Shown: piece after piece, positions 1-7,215 of the stretch | How the letters are laid out: each line of letters starts with the position of its first letter | Position numbering within the stretch: the stretch's first letter is position 1 | Assembly: GCA_050259815.1 (NCBI GenBank) | Contig: JBLNBI010000168.1 | Span: 1 to 9,083 of the forward strand | Direction of reading: 5' to 3' | Source: JAGTRP01 sp050259815 | Lineage (GTDB): Bacteria > Pseudomonadota > Gammaproteobacteria > Burkholderiales > Rhodocyclaceae | DNA length: 9,083 nucleotides | The notes under the pieces: generated by a model | Databases searched by the model: none | Told to the model about the DNA's origin: nothing | The model's input: only the letters and a program-made list of their open reading frames with translations | Translations under genes and position numbers: made by a program

Positions 1-1007
1 TGCGGCGCAGCCTCCTGGGGCGGATATTCTTCGATGGCATCGAAGTGGCCCGGGAGAAAGACGGCAAGGACGATGCCGTGGACAACGCCGCCGCCCTGCG
101 GCAGAGCGTCGAGGCGCTGAAGGCCGGCGGCGCCCTCTTCATCATGCCGGAAGGCACCAGCGACCTGGGGCCCCGCCACCTGCCCTTCAAGAAGGGCGCC
201 GCCCGCATCCTGGCCGCCGCCCTGGCCGAGGGCGTCCGGCCCACGGTGGTTCCCCAGGGCATCCACTACGAGCAGGCCTGGGCCTGGCAGAGCGATGCGG
301 AGATCGTCGCCGGCCCGTCCCTGGACCTCGACCTGCCCCCCGGCACGGAAGGCCCCGCCGCCGTGGCCCTGCTCCACAAGCGCATCGTCGCCGCCCTGGA
401 AGCCCTGGCGGTGCAAGCCCCGGATGCCGACGCCTTCGCCCGCCGGGAGCGCACCGCCTACGCCGCCACCCTGGGCACCGGTCGCTCTTATTTCGCCGCC
501 CACAAGGCCCTGGAGCCGGGATTGCCGGAAGCCGAGGGCGCCCAGCCCGATTTCGATGCCCCCGTCGCCGACGCCGGCCTCTTCCTCCACCAGGGCGTGC
601 CCCTGGTCCCTATCCGCCACGCCTGGGCCTATGCCCTCTATGCCCTGATTCTCGCCCCCTTGGTTGTGGCCGCCTGCCTCCTCAACCTGCCGCCGCTCCT
701 TGTCGCCCGGGAGGCCGGCCGCCGCTTCGCCGACGCCCCCAATACCATCACCCTCTGGCGGCTGCTGACCGGCGCCCCGGCCCTGGCGCTGTGGGCAGGC
801 GGACTGCTCGCCTGGGCGGCGGCCGCCGGCAACCTGCCGGCCTGGGGCACCTACGCCGCCCTCTCGTGGCTGGGGCTGCGCTCCATCTACCGGCTGAAGA
901 AGCTGGCGGTGAGCCTGGGCAACCTGGTCCGTTTCCCTTCCCTGCGCCCCCGGCTCCTGGCCCTGCACCAGCGCCTGGATGCCGCCCTACGGGCCAAGGG
1001 GGTCTGA
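1..1007 (+). CDS. PlsC-family glycerophospholipid acyltransferase, GPAT/SCT1-like, with C-terminal membrane segments (5' partial)
   Basis: The reading frame is open from base 3 to the TGA at 1005-1007. The sequence before the GTG at 45 (ending GRIFFDGIE) reads as ordinary acyltransferase sequence, so the gene starts outside the window and the GTG is internal. The visible acyltransferase part has the motif III region MPEGTSDLG (from nt 144; normally FPEGTRS) and a motif IV-like VVPQGIHYE. The catalytic HX4D motif should lie upstream, beyond the window. The second half holds a hydrophobic block (about nt 610-710, containing LNLPPLLVAREAGRR) and another at about nt 770-890. This layout, PlsC domain then membrane region, resembles bacterial relatives of yeast SCT1/GPT2 glycerol-3-phosphate acyltransferases. 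The likely role is acyl transfer to glycerol-3-phosphate or a lysophospholipid at the inner membrane. The exact acceptor cannot be told. It is the first visible gene of a three-gene plus-strand operon, with 3 bases to the next gene. Confidence 0.85.
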   Translation, partial: RRSLLGRIFFDGIEVAREKDGKDDAVDNAAALRQSVEALKAGGALFIMPEGTSDLGPRHLPFKKGAARILAAALAEGVRPTVVPQGIHYEQAWAWQSDAEIVAGPSLDLDLPPGTEGPAAVALLHKRIVAALEALAVQAPDADAFARRERTAYAATLGTGRSYFAAHKALEPGLPEAEGAQPDFDAPVADAGLFLHQGVPLVPIRHAWAYALYALILAPLVVAACLLNLPPLLVAREAGRRFADAPNTITLWRLLTGAPALALWAGGLLAWAAAAGNLPAWGTYAALSWLGLRSIYRLKKLAVSLGNLVRFPSLRPRLLALHQRLDAALRAKGV

Positions 1008-1010
1008 GCC

Positions 1011-1856
1011 ATGAAGAACCTCCTCGCCCACGAATGGCTGTTCGGCGGCTACATGCTGGCCATGGGCCTGGCGCTCCTGGCCGCCAGCGGGCCGTTGGCC
1101 CCGGACACCCTGGCCTATGGCGCCGGTCTGGTGATCGCCGCCTGCCTGATCGCCTACGCCGCCCGCCGGGACACCCCGGCTGCCTGGCGCTGGCGGCTCC
1201 TTTTCTATCCGCTCGCGATGAACGTCTATTTCCAGCAGATGCGCACCGCCGTCCCCGCCCTGCGGCCGGAAAAGATGGATGCCCTGCTGCTGGCCGTCGA
1301 CCGGGCAATCCTGCCCGACACCCCGTCCCTGTTGCTGCAGCCCTGGGTCACGCCTTGGGCGACGGAGTTCTTCAGCTTCTGCTACATCCTCTTCTTCCCC
1401 TACCTGACCATTAGCCTGGTGGCCTACTTCGTCGGCGACCTGAAGCGCCTGAAAGCCTTCACCGTCGGCCTCTTCTCCCTCTACGGCCTGGGTTTCCTGG
1501 GCTACGCCCTGGTGCCGGCGGCGGGCCCCTATCTGGCCATGCCGGACGCCTTCGCCGTGCCCCTGACGGGTGGGCCGATCACCGAATGGAATGCCGGCCT
1601 GGTGAAGATGGGCTCCAGCGGCGTGGATGTCTTCCCCAGCCTGCATGTCGCCGTCTCCACCTTCCTGCTGGGCTTCGATTTCCGCCACAAGCGCTGGCGC
1701 TTCTGGGCCTACCTGGTTCCCTGCGTCGGCCTCTGGCTATCCACCCAATACCTGCGCTACCACTATTTCATCGACGTACTGTTCGGCTTCGCCTTGGCCG
1801 CCCTGGCCCTGTGGCTGGCCGAACAGCAGTTCGCCCGGGAAAGGACCCACGAATGA
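1011..1856 (+). CDS. PAP2_3-type (inositolphosphotransferase/Aur1-like) membrane phosphatase or lipid phosphotransferase
   Basis: This 281-residue polytopic membrane protein has the catalytic pattern of the PAP2 superfamily. FPSLH at 208-212 takes the place of the PSGH motif, with H212 the expected acid/base. LRYHYFID at 248-255 supplies R249, the nucleophile H251 and D255. The upstream MRTAVPALRPEKMD region (77-90) would hold the first basic motif. The third motif, with HYFID and without the SRxxxxxH spacing of classic PAP2, points to the PAP2_3 branch, which includes inositol-phosphorylceramide synthases. Hydrophobic stretches occur near 10-50, 62-75, 115-140, 148-170, 212-222, 230-245 and 254-270. 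Members hydrolyse lipid phosphates or transfer phospho-headgroups on the periplasmic face; the substrate here is unknown. ATG at 1011 is supported by an AAGGGGG stretch at the end of the preceding gene. The stop overlaps the next start (ATGA), so the two are coupled. Confidence 0.85.
   Translation: MKNLLAHEWLFGGYMLAMGLALLAASGPLAPDTLAYGAGLVIAACLIAYAARRDTPAAWRWRLLFYPLAMNVYFQQMRTAVPALRPEKMDALLLAVDRAILPDTPSLLLQPWVTPWATEFFSFCYILFFPYLTISLVAYFVGDLKRLKAFTVGLFSLYGLGFLGYALVPAAGPYLAMPDAFAVPLTGGPITEWNAGLVKMGSSGVDVFPSLHVAVSTFLLGFDFRHKRWRFWAYLVPCVGLWLSTQYLRYHYFIDVLFGFALAALALWLAEQQFARERTHE
1853..1856 (+). other. ATGA stop/start overlap coupling the PAP2_3 and PEP-synthase-like genes
   Basis: The last bases of the PAP2_3 gene read GAATGA: TGA at 1854-1856 ends it and ATG at 1853-1855 starts the next. 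AAAGGA lies a few bases upstream inside the PAP2_3 gene. This is the classic arrangement for translational coupling, and it decides the start of the downstream gene. Confidence 0.8.
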
Positions 1857-4372
1857 TCCGCAGCTTCGCCCTCCCCTTCGCAGAATCCCTCGCCTGCCAG
1901 ACCGAACTCTCCGGCGGCAAGGGCGCCAACCTGGCCCTGCTGACCCAGAAGGGCTTCCCGGTGCCGGGTGGTTTCATCGTCGCCGCCGGCGCCTACCGGG
2001 AATTCGTCCGCCAGGCCGGCCCCCTGCTGGATCAGGTGAGCGGCTTCCATGAGGACGATCCCAGCGTCTTGCGGGAGGAAGCGGCCAAGCTGCGGGAAGC
2101 CCTGGAAGCCCTGCCCCTGCCGGCTGAGGTGGAGGAAGCCATCCGCGCCCAGCTCCGGGATTTCCCGGCCGGGGCCGCCTTCTCGGTGCGCTCCTCCTCC
2201 ACCTTCGAAGACCTGGCCTCCGCCGCCTTCGCCGGCCAGCACGACACCTATCTCAACATCAGCGGCGCCGACGCCGTCCTCGACCGGGTGCGGGCCTGCT
2301 TCGCCTCCCTCTGGCAGGAGCGGGCCATCGCCTACCGCCAGAAGCACGGCTTCGATCACCGCTCCGCCGCCATGGCGGTGGTGGTGCAGACCATGGTGCG
2401 CTGCGAGGTCGCCGGGGTCGGCTTCACCATCAACCCGGTCACCGGGTCGTTGCGGGAAATGCTGGTCAATGCCAATTTCGGCCTCGGCGAGTCGGTGGTG
2501 AGCGGCGAAGGGGAAATCGACCAGTACGTCCTCGACCGGGAAGGGAATCTCGCTTCCAGCGTCATCGGCCGCAAGACCCGTCGGGTGGTGTGCGACACCC
2601 AGGGTTCCCGGGAGGTGGAGGTCCATGGCGACGAAGCCGCCCGCCCCTGCCTTGCCCCGGCCCAACTGGCCGAACTGGCTTCCCTGATGCGTCAGGTGGA
2701 GGCCGCCTACCAGTTTCCCCAGGATATCGAGTGGGGCATCGCCGACGGCAAGCTGCATCTGCTGCAATCCCGCCCGGTCACCACCATCCCGCCCCGGTGG
2801 ACCCGGGACGAGTCAGCGGAACGCTTCCCCAACGTCCTGACGCCCCTGGCCTGGGACATGGTGGAGGAAGGCTTCCACCGTTCCCTCAACCACTCCTTCC
2901 GGCTCATGGGCTACCCGCCCTTCACCGGCAAGTGGTTCGGCATGCACGGCCACTACATCTACGGCAACCAGAACGCGGTGGAGCTGTACGGCGGCCGGGC
3001 GCCCTTCCAGATCCGCTCGCTGCCCGAGCTGGAGGCTGCGCTCCCCACCCTGCGGGAGCGCTTCGCCTGGGTTCAGGAGCTGCCCCTGGAATGGTCCCGC
3101 GACCTGGACCGCTACCTGTTGGGCATCGGCGAGTTCCTGGCAGAGCCCCTGGAGGACAAGGACCTCCAGGAGTCCTGGGATTTCGTCCTGCGGGTGAACC
3201 GCCTGGGCACCGAGTATTTCCTGCCCAATATCGCCATTTCCCTCACCCAGCGCACCCTCTACAAGGTGCTCCACGGCCTCCTGGCCCTGCTGGCCGGCGA
3301 TGCGCAGAAGGGCGCCCGCATGTTCGACGACCTCATGGCCCATTGCGAGACCAAGACCGGGGTCATCAACAAGGAGCTTTATGCCCTGGCCGGCCAAATC
3401 AACGCCAGCCCGGCCCTCAAGGCCCTGATCCACAGCCGCCCCTCCCGGGAACTGCTGGCCGGGCCCGACGCCCTGGCGGCCTTCCCGGAATTCAACCCCC
3501 GCTTCCGCAAGTTCCTGGAGGACCACGGCCACCGGGAAACCGATTTCGACCCCTATCACCCCACCTGGATCGAAGCGCCCTGGGTGGTGCTGGACAACCT
3601 GCGGCTCATGGCCGACGCCCCGGCCGGCGTCTCGCCCCGGGAAAAGGAGCTGGACCTGCGCATCCGCCAGATGGAAGCCGAAACCACCCTCTTCTCCCGC
3701 CTGCCCGCCAACCTCCACTTCTTCTTCCACGAACTGCTGCGCCTGGCCCGGGCCTACACCACCCTGGACGACGTGGAGCATTACCAGACCACCCGCCTTA
3801 CCCTGCCGCTGCGGAAGGGCCTCAAGGAAGTGGGCCACCGGCTGGTGCGCCGCGGGGTGCTGGCCGAGCCCATGGATGTCTTCTTCTGCCGCTTCCGGGA
3901 CCTGGACGCCGCCATCCGGGCCGACGACAACGACCAGTGGGATCGCCTCGCTCAGGCAGTCAAGGCCGAGAAGGCCGCCTATCTGCAACATCGGGACGCG
4001 CCCCCCGCTTGGGTCCTGGGGGAGGATCGCCCGGCCGGGGGCGACTCGGCGGGCGGCTTGGCCGGCCTCTCCGGCAGCCCCGGCTGCGCCGAGGGGGAGG
4101 TTTACCTGGTGCTCTCCCCGGACGATTTCGCCGCCTTCCCCAAGGGCGCCGTCCTGGTGGCCCGCACCACCAACCCGGCGTGGACGCCCCTCTTCTATTC
4201 CGCCTGCGCGGTGGTGACGGAGAGCGGCGGCCCGCTCTCCCACGGGGCGGTGACGGCCCGGGAGATGGGCATTCCGGCCGTCATGTCGGTCCATGGGGTG
4301 CTGACCGCCCTGAAGAACGGCCAGCGGGTGCGGGTGGACGGCAGCGGCGGTCGGGTGACGGTGCTGGACTGA
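1853..4372 (+). CDS. PEP synthase-like / rifampicin phosphotransferase-like dikinase-type enzyme
   Basis: This 839-residue protein has three regions. An N-terminal PEP/pyruvate-binding ATP-grasp domain (about 1-310) includes SGGKGANLALL (20-30), the SVRSSSTFED loop (111-120), DIEWGI (291-296) and LLQSRPVT (303-310). A middle helical region follows (about 315-715), with FLEDHGHRETDFD at 554-566. A C-terminal swivelling phosphohistidine domain (about 735-839) contains TNPAWTPLF and ESGGPLSHGAVTAREMGIPAV (790-810); H797 is the expected phosphorylated histidine. The order and length match rifampicin phosphotransferases (about 870 residues). There is no PEP-synthase TIM-barrel C-terminus, so pyruvate dikinase activity is unlikely. 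Family chemistry is ATP-driven phosphorylation of H797, then transfer to an acceptor held by the middle domain. Acceptor identity is unknown: rifampicin is possible, a membrane-lipid intermediate is an inference from context. The ATG at 1853 is chosen because it overlaps the upstream stop (ATGA) and has AAAGGA 8 bases upstream; the frame is open further 5', but that part overlaps the PAP2 gene. Confidence 0.88.
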   Translation: MIRSFALPFAESLACQTELSGGKGANLALLTQKGFPVPGGFIVAAGAYREFVRQAGPLLDQVSGFHEDDPSVLREEAAKLREALEALPLPAEVEEAIRAQLRDFPAGAAFSVRSSSTFEDLASAAFAGQHDTYLNISGADAVLDRVRACFASLWQERAIAYRQKHGFDHRSAAMAVVVQTMVRCEVAGVGFTINPVTGSLREMLVNANFGLGESVVSGEGEIDQYVLDREGNLASSVIGRKTRRVVCDTQGSREVEVHGDEAARPCLAPAQLAELASLMRQVEAAYQFPQDIEWGIADGKLHLLQSRPVTTIPPRWTRDESAERFPNVLTPLAWDMVEEGFHRSLNHSFRLMGYPPFTGKWFGMHGHYIYGNQNAVELYGGRAPFQIRSLPELEAALPTLRERFAWVQELPLEWSRDLDRYLLGIGEFLAEPLEDKDLQESWDFVLRVNRLGTEYFLPNIAISLTQRTLYKVLHGLLALLAGDAQKGARMFDDLMAHCETKTGVINKELYALAGQINASPALKALIHSRPSRELLAGPDALAAFPEFNPRFRKFLEDHGHRETDFDPYHPTWIEAPWVVLDNLRLMADAPAGVSPREKELDLRIRQMEAETTLFSRLPANLHFFFHELLRLARAYTTLDDVEHYQTTRLTLPLRKGLKEVGHRLVRRGVLAEPMDVFFCRFRDLDAAIRADDNDQWDRLAQAVKAEKAAYLQHRDAPPAWVLGEDRPAGGDSAGGLAGLSGSPGCAEGEVYLVLSPDDFAAFPKGAVLVARTTNPAWTPLFYSACAVVTESGGPLSHGAVTAREMGIPAVMSVHGVLTALKNGQRVRVDGSGGRVTVLD

Positions 4373-4375
4373 TCA
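4370..4375. other. Abutting convergent stop codons (TGATCA palindrome)
   Basis: TGA at 4370-4372 ends the plus-strand PEP-synthase-like gene. TCA at 4373-4375 is the reverse-strand TGA of ubiA. Together they form the palindrome TGATCA with no base between the genes. No terminator can lie between them, so each transcript must end within the opposing gene. Confidence 0.95.
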
Positions 4376-5248
4376 GACCAGCAGGTAGTTGAGGACGATG
4401 CCCGCGAAGATGGCCGCGCCGACGTAGTTGTTGTTGAGGAAGGCCTTGAAGCACGGGGGGCCTTCCCGGTGGCGGATGAGGGTGTAGTGCCAGCCCATGA
4501 TCCCCGCCGCCCCAATCAGGCCGGCGTAATAGGGCCAGTGCAGGTGGAGATGCCAGCCGAGGGCGGCCAGCATGGCCAGGGCCACGCCGTAGCACAGCAT
4601 CACCGCCGCCACGTCGAAGCGCCCGAAGGTGATGGCCGAGGTCTTGATGCCGATCTTCAAATCGTCGGGCCGGTCCACCATGGCGTATTCGGTGTCGTAG
4701 GCGATGGTCCAGAAGATATTTGCCGCCAGCAGCCACCAGGCCTCCGCCGGTACTTGGTCGAGGTGGGCGGCATAGGCCATGGGGATGCCGAAGCCGAAGG
4801 CGATGCCCAGGTAGGCCTGGGGAATGGCGAAGAAGCGCTTGGTGAAGGGATAGCTGGCGGCCAGGAACAAGGCCGGCACTGACAAGAGGAGCACCAGCTT
4901 GCTGCCCAGGAACAGCACCAGGACCAGGGAGCACAGGCAGAGCACGGCGAAGAGGGCCAGGGCCTCCTTGACCGTCACCTTGCCCGCCGTAAGGGGGCGC
5001 TCCTTGGTGCGATCCACGTGGCGGTCGAAATTGCGGTCGGCGTAGTCGTTGATGACGCAGCCGGCGGAACGCATCAGCACGGTGCCCAGGATGAAGATCC
5101 AGACCACGATCCAGTTGGGATACCCATCCGCCGACAGCCACAGGGCCCACAGGGTGGGCCAGAGGAGCAGCAGGATGCCGATGGGCTTGTCCAGCCGCAT
5201 CAAGCGTTCATAAAGGTCGAGACGTTCTTTGATGGCTTGCCAGTTCAT
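4373..5248 (-). CDS. ubiA: 4-hydroxybenzoate polyprenyltransferase
   Basis: This 291-residue integral membrane prenyltransferase has the expected family length. It joins a polyprenyl diphosphate to 4-hydroxybenzoate, an early membrane step of ubiquinone synthesis. The two Mg-diphosphate motifs are clear: NDYADRNFD at 67-75 and DTEYAMVDRPDD at 185-196, the latter followed by LKIGIKTS. The N-terminal RLMRLDKPIGILLLLWPTLW (15-34) is typical of UbiA, so the ATG at 5248 gives a normal amino terminus. There are about eight or nine hydrophobic helices. No Shine-Dalgarno sequence precedes the start (the bases before it are CTTGCCCCC), which is odd and may reflect a near-leaderless transcript. It is last in the minus-strand cluster, after the MFS-PlsC gene, and no ubiC (chorismate lyase) is visible beside it. 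The stop codon abuts that of the convergent PEP-synthase-like gene. Confidence 0.95.
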   Translation of the reverse strand: MNWQAIKERLDLYERLMRLDKPIGILLLLWPTLWALWLSADGYPNWIVVWIFILGTVLMRSAGCVINDYADRNFDRHVDRTKERPLTAGKVTVKEALALFAVLCLCSLVLVLFLGSKLVLLLSVPALFLAASYPFTKRFFAIPQAYLGIAFGFGIPMAYAAHLDQVPAEAWWLLAANIFWTIAYDTEYAMVDRPDDLKIGIKTSAITFGRFDVAAVMLCYGVALAMLAALGWHLHLHWPYYAGLIGAAGIMGWHYTLIRHREGPPCFKAFLNNNYVGAAIFAGIVLNYLLV

Positions 5249-5312
5249 GGGGGCAAGATTCTACCGGGTTAGGGCGATGGGCTCACCCCTCCCCGGCGGA
5301 GAATGACCCAGC
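5249..5312. other. 64-base intergenic gap between ubiA and the MFS-PlsC gene
   Basis: This is the longest gene-free stretch in the window. It contains the possible ubiA promoter. I see no convincing intrinsic terminator: CTCC-GCCGG-GGAG on the minus strand can form only a four-base stem and has no T run after it. Confidence 0.7.
5258..5286 (-). promoter_or_regulatory. Possible promoter for ubiA
   Basis: On the minus strand, TAGAAT (5263-5258) matches the -10 consensus at five of six positions. It lies 17 bases downstream of GTGAGC (5286-5281), a poor three-of-six -35. The predicted transcription start, about 5251, would lie only about three bases before the ubiA ATG. That fits the missing ribosome-binding site. 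This is a visual match only. ubiA could instead be read from the upstream genes. Confidence 0.35.
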
Positions 5313-7196
5313 CTACTTCCAGTCGCCCCGCAGCCCGGCCACGACCGCCTGCAGATGCTCGGGGGTCGCCTGCTCCGGCGGCACGGCAGGAGCGGCCGCC
5401 AGGCCGATCTTGGAGAAGAATCCCCGGCGGAAGGGCTTCTTCATGGCCTCGCCCTCGATGCGGGAGAAATAGCTGCCCCACAGGCCGCGCAGGGACAGGG
5501 GGACCACCGGCACCGGCGTCCGTTCCAGGATGCGGCTGATGCCGGGGCGGAAGGGCTGGAGTTCGCCGTTCTCGGTGATCCCGCCCTCCGGGAAGATGCC
5601 CACCAGCTCGCCGGCCGCCAGGGCCGCCGCCACCTCGTCGTAGGCCTTTTCCAGCAGGGCCGGGTCCTCCTTGGCTGGGGCGATGGGGATGGCCCGGCTT
5701 TCCCGGAACACGAAGCGCAGCACCGGTACCTTGAAGACCTTGTGGTCCATGACGAAGCGGATGGGGCGCCGGCAGGCGGCCATGATGACCAGGGCGTCCA
5801 CGTAGCTCACGTGGTTGCAGACGATGACGGCGCCGCCCTCGTCCGGGATGTGCTCGTCGATGCCCTGGCGCTCCAGCCGGTAGACCGTGTGAATGAGCAT
5901 CCAGACGATGAAGCGCTGGAGGAACTCGGGCACCAGGGAGTAGATGTAGATGGCGACTACGGCATTGAACAGGGCGGTGGCCAGGAAGAGCTGGGGAATG
6001 GTCAGCCCGAGGCCGAAGAGGAGCATGGACACCCCGGCCGACACCACCATGAACAGGGCGTTCAGGATGTTGTTGGCGGCGATGACCCGGGACTGGTGGC
6101 TTTTCTCGCTGCGGGTCTGGATCAGGGCGTAGAGGGGGACGATGTAGAAGCCGCCGAACAGGCCCAGCAGCACCACGTCGGCCAGGCCGCGCCAGTTGGC
6201 GGGCTGGGCCAGGAAGGCGGCGAAGTCGTGATGGGCGCCATCCACCGGCAGGGCCGGCGAGAAGAAGTAGAGATCCACGCCGAAGAGGGTCAGGCCGATG
6301 GCGCCGAAGGGCACCAGGCCGATTTCCACCTTGTGGCCGGAGAGCTTCTCGCAGAGCAGCGACCCCACGCCGATGCCGAAGGAAAAGACGGTGAGCAGCA
6401 GGATGAAGACGCTCTCGTCCCCGTGCAGCACTTCCTTGGCGTAGTTGGGGAACTGGGCCAGCACCGTGGCGCCATAGAACCAGAACCAGGAGATACCCAG
6501 AAGCGATAGCCAGACGGTGCGGTTGCCATGGGCGAAGCGCAGGTTGTTCCAGGTTTCGGTCAGGGGATTCCAGTTGATCTTGAGGTCCGGATCGGCGGCG
6601 GGAGAAAGGGGGATGCCCCGGCTCACCCAGTAGCCCAGGACCGCCACGCCGATGACCATGGCCGAAGTCGCCACCGGCCCGAAGGACGAGGTGGCCAGCC
6701 AGGCACCGAGGATTTCACCCACCAGGATGGCGACGAAGGTGCCCATCTCGATCATGCCGTTGCCGCCCACCAACTCTTCCGGCCGCAGGTGCTGGGGCAG
6801 GTAGGAATACTTCACCGGCCCGAACAGGGTGGAATGGACGCCCATCAGGAACAGGGCTCCGACCAGGGGCCAGAGCTGGTTGTTCATGAAGCCCCAGGCC
6901 GCCAGGATCATGATGCCGATCTCGAACACCTTCACCGCCCGGGCCACGGCGGATTTCTCAAACTTGTCGGCGATCTGGCCGCTGGTCGCGGAGAAGAGGA
7001 AGAAGGGCAGGATGAACAGGCCGGGCAGGAGGGTGGCCAGGGTCTTGCCGTCCAGTTCGGTGAGCTGGCCGGCCCGGAAGGTGACCAGGGTGATCAGGGC
7101 CGTCTTGAAGACGTTGTCGTTGAAGGCACCGAGGAACTGGGTGAAGAAGAAGGGGCGGAAGCGTTTCTCCCGCATCAGTTGAAATTGGCTGCTCAT
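5313..7196 (-). CDS. MFS transporter fused to a PlsC acyltransferase (LplT-Aas-like, without AMP-ligase domain)
   Basis: This 627-residue protein is a two-domain fusion. Residues 1-425 form an MFS transporter with about twelve helices, opening with FLGAFNDNVFK and carrying GQIADKFEKS (73-82), the loop after helix 2; this resembles the lysophospholipid transporter LplT. Residues about 440-627 form a PlsC acyltransferase with all key motifs: NHVSYVDA at 461-468 (HX4D with H462 and D467), RAIPIAP at 501-507, FPEGGIT at 535-541 and VPLSLRG at 565-571. The family role is to flip lysophospholipid across the inner membrane and reacylate it on the inner face. Some homologues carry a third acyl-ACP/AMP-ligase domain, which is absent here, so acyl donors must come from elsewhere. 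The ATG at 7196 follows GGGAG by 8 bases and the previous gene by 19, indicating co-transcription. Confidence in architecture is high, in substrate moderate. Confidence 0.9.
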   Translation of the reverse strand: MSSQFQLMREKRFRPFFFTQFLGAFNDNVFKTALITLVTFRAGQLTELDGKTLATLLPGLFILPFFLFSATSGQIADKFEKSAVARAVKVFEIGIMILAAWGFMNNQLWPLVGALFLMGVHSTLFGPVKYSYLPQHLRPEELVGGNGMIEMGTFVAILVGEILGAWLATSSFGPVATSAMVIGVAVLGYWVSRGIPLSPAADPDLKINWNPLTETWNNLRFAHGNRTVWLSLLGISWFWFYGATVLAQFPNYAKEVLHGDESVFILLLTVFSFGIGVGSLLCEKLSGHKVEIGLVPFGAIGLTLFGVDLYFFSPALPVDGAHHDFAAFLAQPANWRGLADVVLLGLFGGFYIVPLYALIQTRSEKSHQSRVIAANNILNALFMVVSAGVSMLLFGLGLTIPQLFLATALFNAVVAIYIYSLVPEFLQRFIVWMLIHTVYRLERQGIDEHIPDEGGAVIVCNHVSYVDALVIMAACRRPIRFVMDHKVFKVPVLRFVFRESRAIPIAPAKEDPALLEKAYDEVAAALAAGELVGIFPEGGITENGELQPFRPGISRILERTPVPVVPLSLRGLWGSYFSRIEGEAMKKPFRRGFFSKIGLAAAPAVPPEQATPEHLQAVVAGLRGDWK

Positions 7197-7204
7197 GCTC
7201 TGCT

Positions 7205-7209
7205 CTCCC
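7205..7209 (-). promoter_or_regulatory. Ribosome-binding site of the MFS-PlsC gene
   Basis: GGGAG (part of CGGGAGAG) on the minus strand lies 8 bases before the ATG at 7196, inside the 19-base gap after the TAG at 7216-7218. It supports that start rather than the ATG eight codons into the reading frame. Confidence 0.65.
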
Positions 7210-7215
7210 GAAGGC

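Noticed and set aside
45..1007. GTG at 45 as the start of the first acyltransferase
   Set aside because: The frame stays open to the window edge, and the residues before it fit the family. Starting there would delete the catalytic HX4D motif.
1586..1852. N-terminal extension of the PEP-synthase-like frame to 928 residues
   Set aside because: The extra 89 residues lie within the PAP2_3 gene, are Arg/Pro/Leu-rich, and precede a well-placed ATG with an AAAGGA site and a normal family N-terminus.
2813..4294. A 493-codon minus-strand open frame antisense to the PEP-synthase-like gene
   Set aside because: Low-complexity Gly/Val/Gln-rich translation typical of the antisense of a GC-rich gene; no motif.
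1853..4372. Annotation as housekeeping PEP synthase (ppsA) or PPDK
   Set aside because: The C-terminal PEP/pyruvate TIM-barrel domain is missing and the phosphohistidine domain is at the very end, as in rifampicin phosphotransferases.
2590..4392. A 600-codon open frame on the plus strand overlapping the PEP-synthase-like gene
   Set aside because: Its translation is rich in Gly, Pro and Arg with no domain, and it is a frame-shifted shadow of a gene with intact catalytic motifs. Long false frames are common in GC-rich DNA.
5290..5310. Short inverted repeat CTCC/GGAG as a terminator after the MFS-PlsC gene
   Set aside because: Only a four-base stem and no following T run.
5355..6509. Plus-strand open frame antisense to the MFS-PlsC gene, with another at 6528-7619
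   Set aside because: Acidic, Gly/His/Asp-rich composition is the antisense shadow of the codon pattern. The opposite strand holds complete MFS and PlsC motifs.
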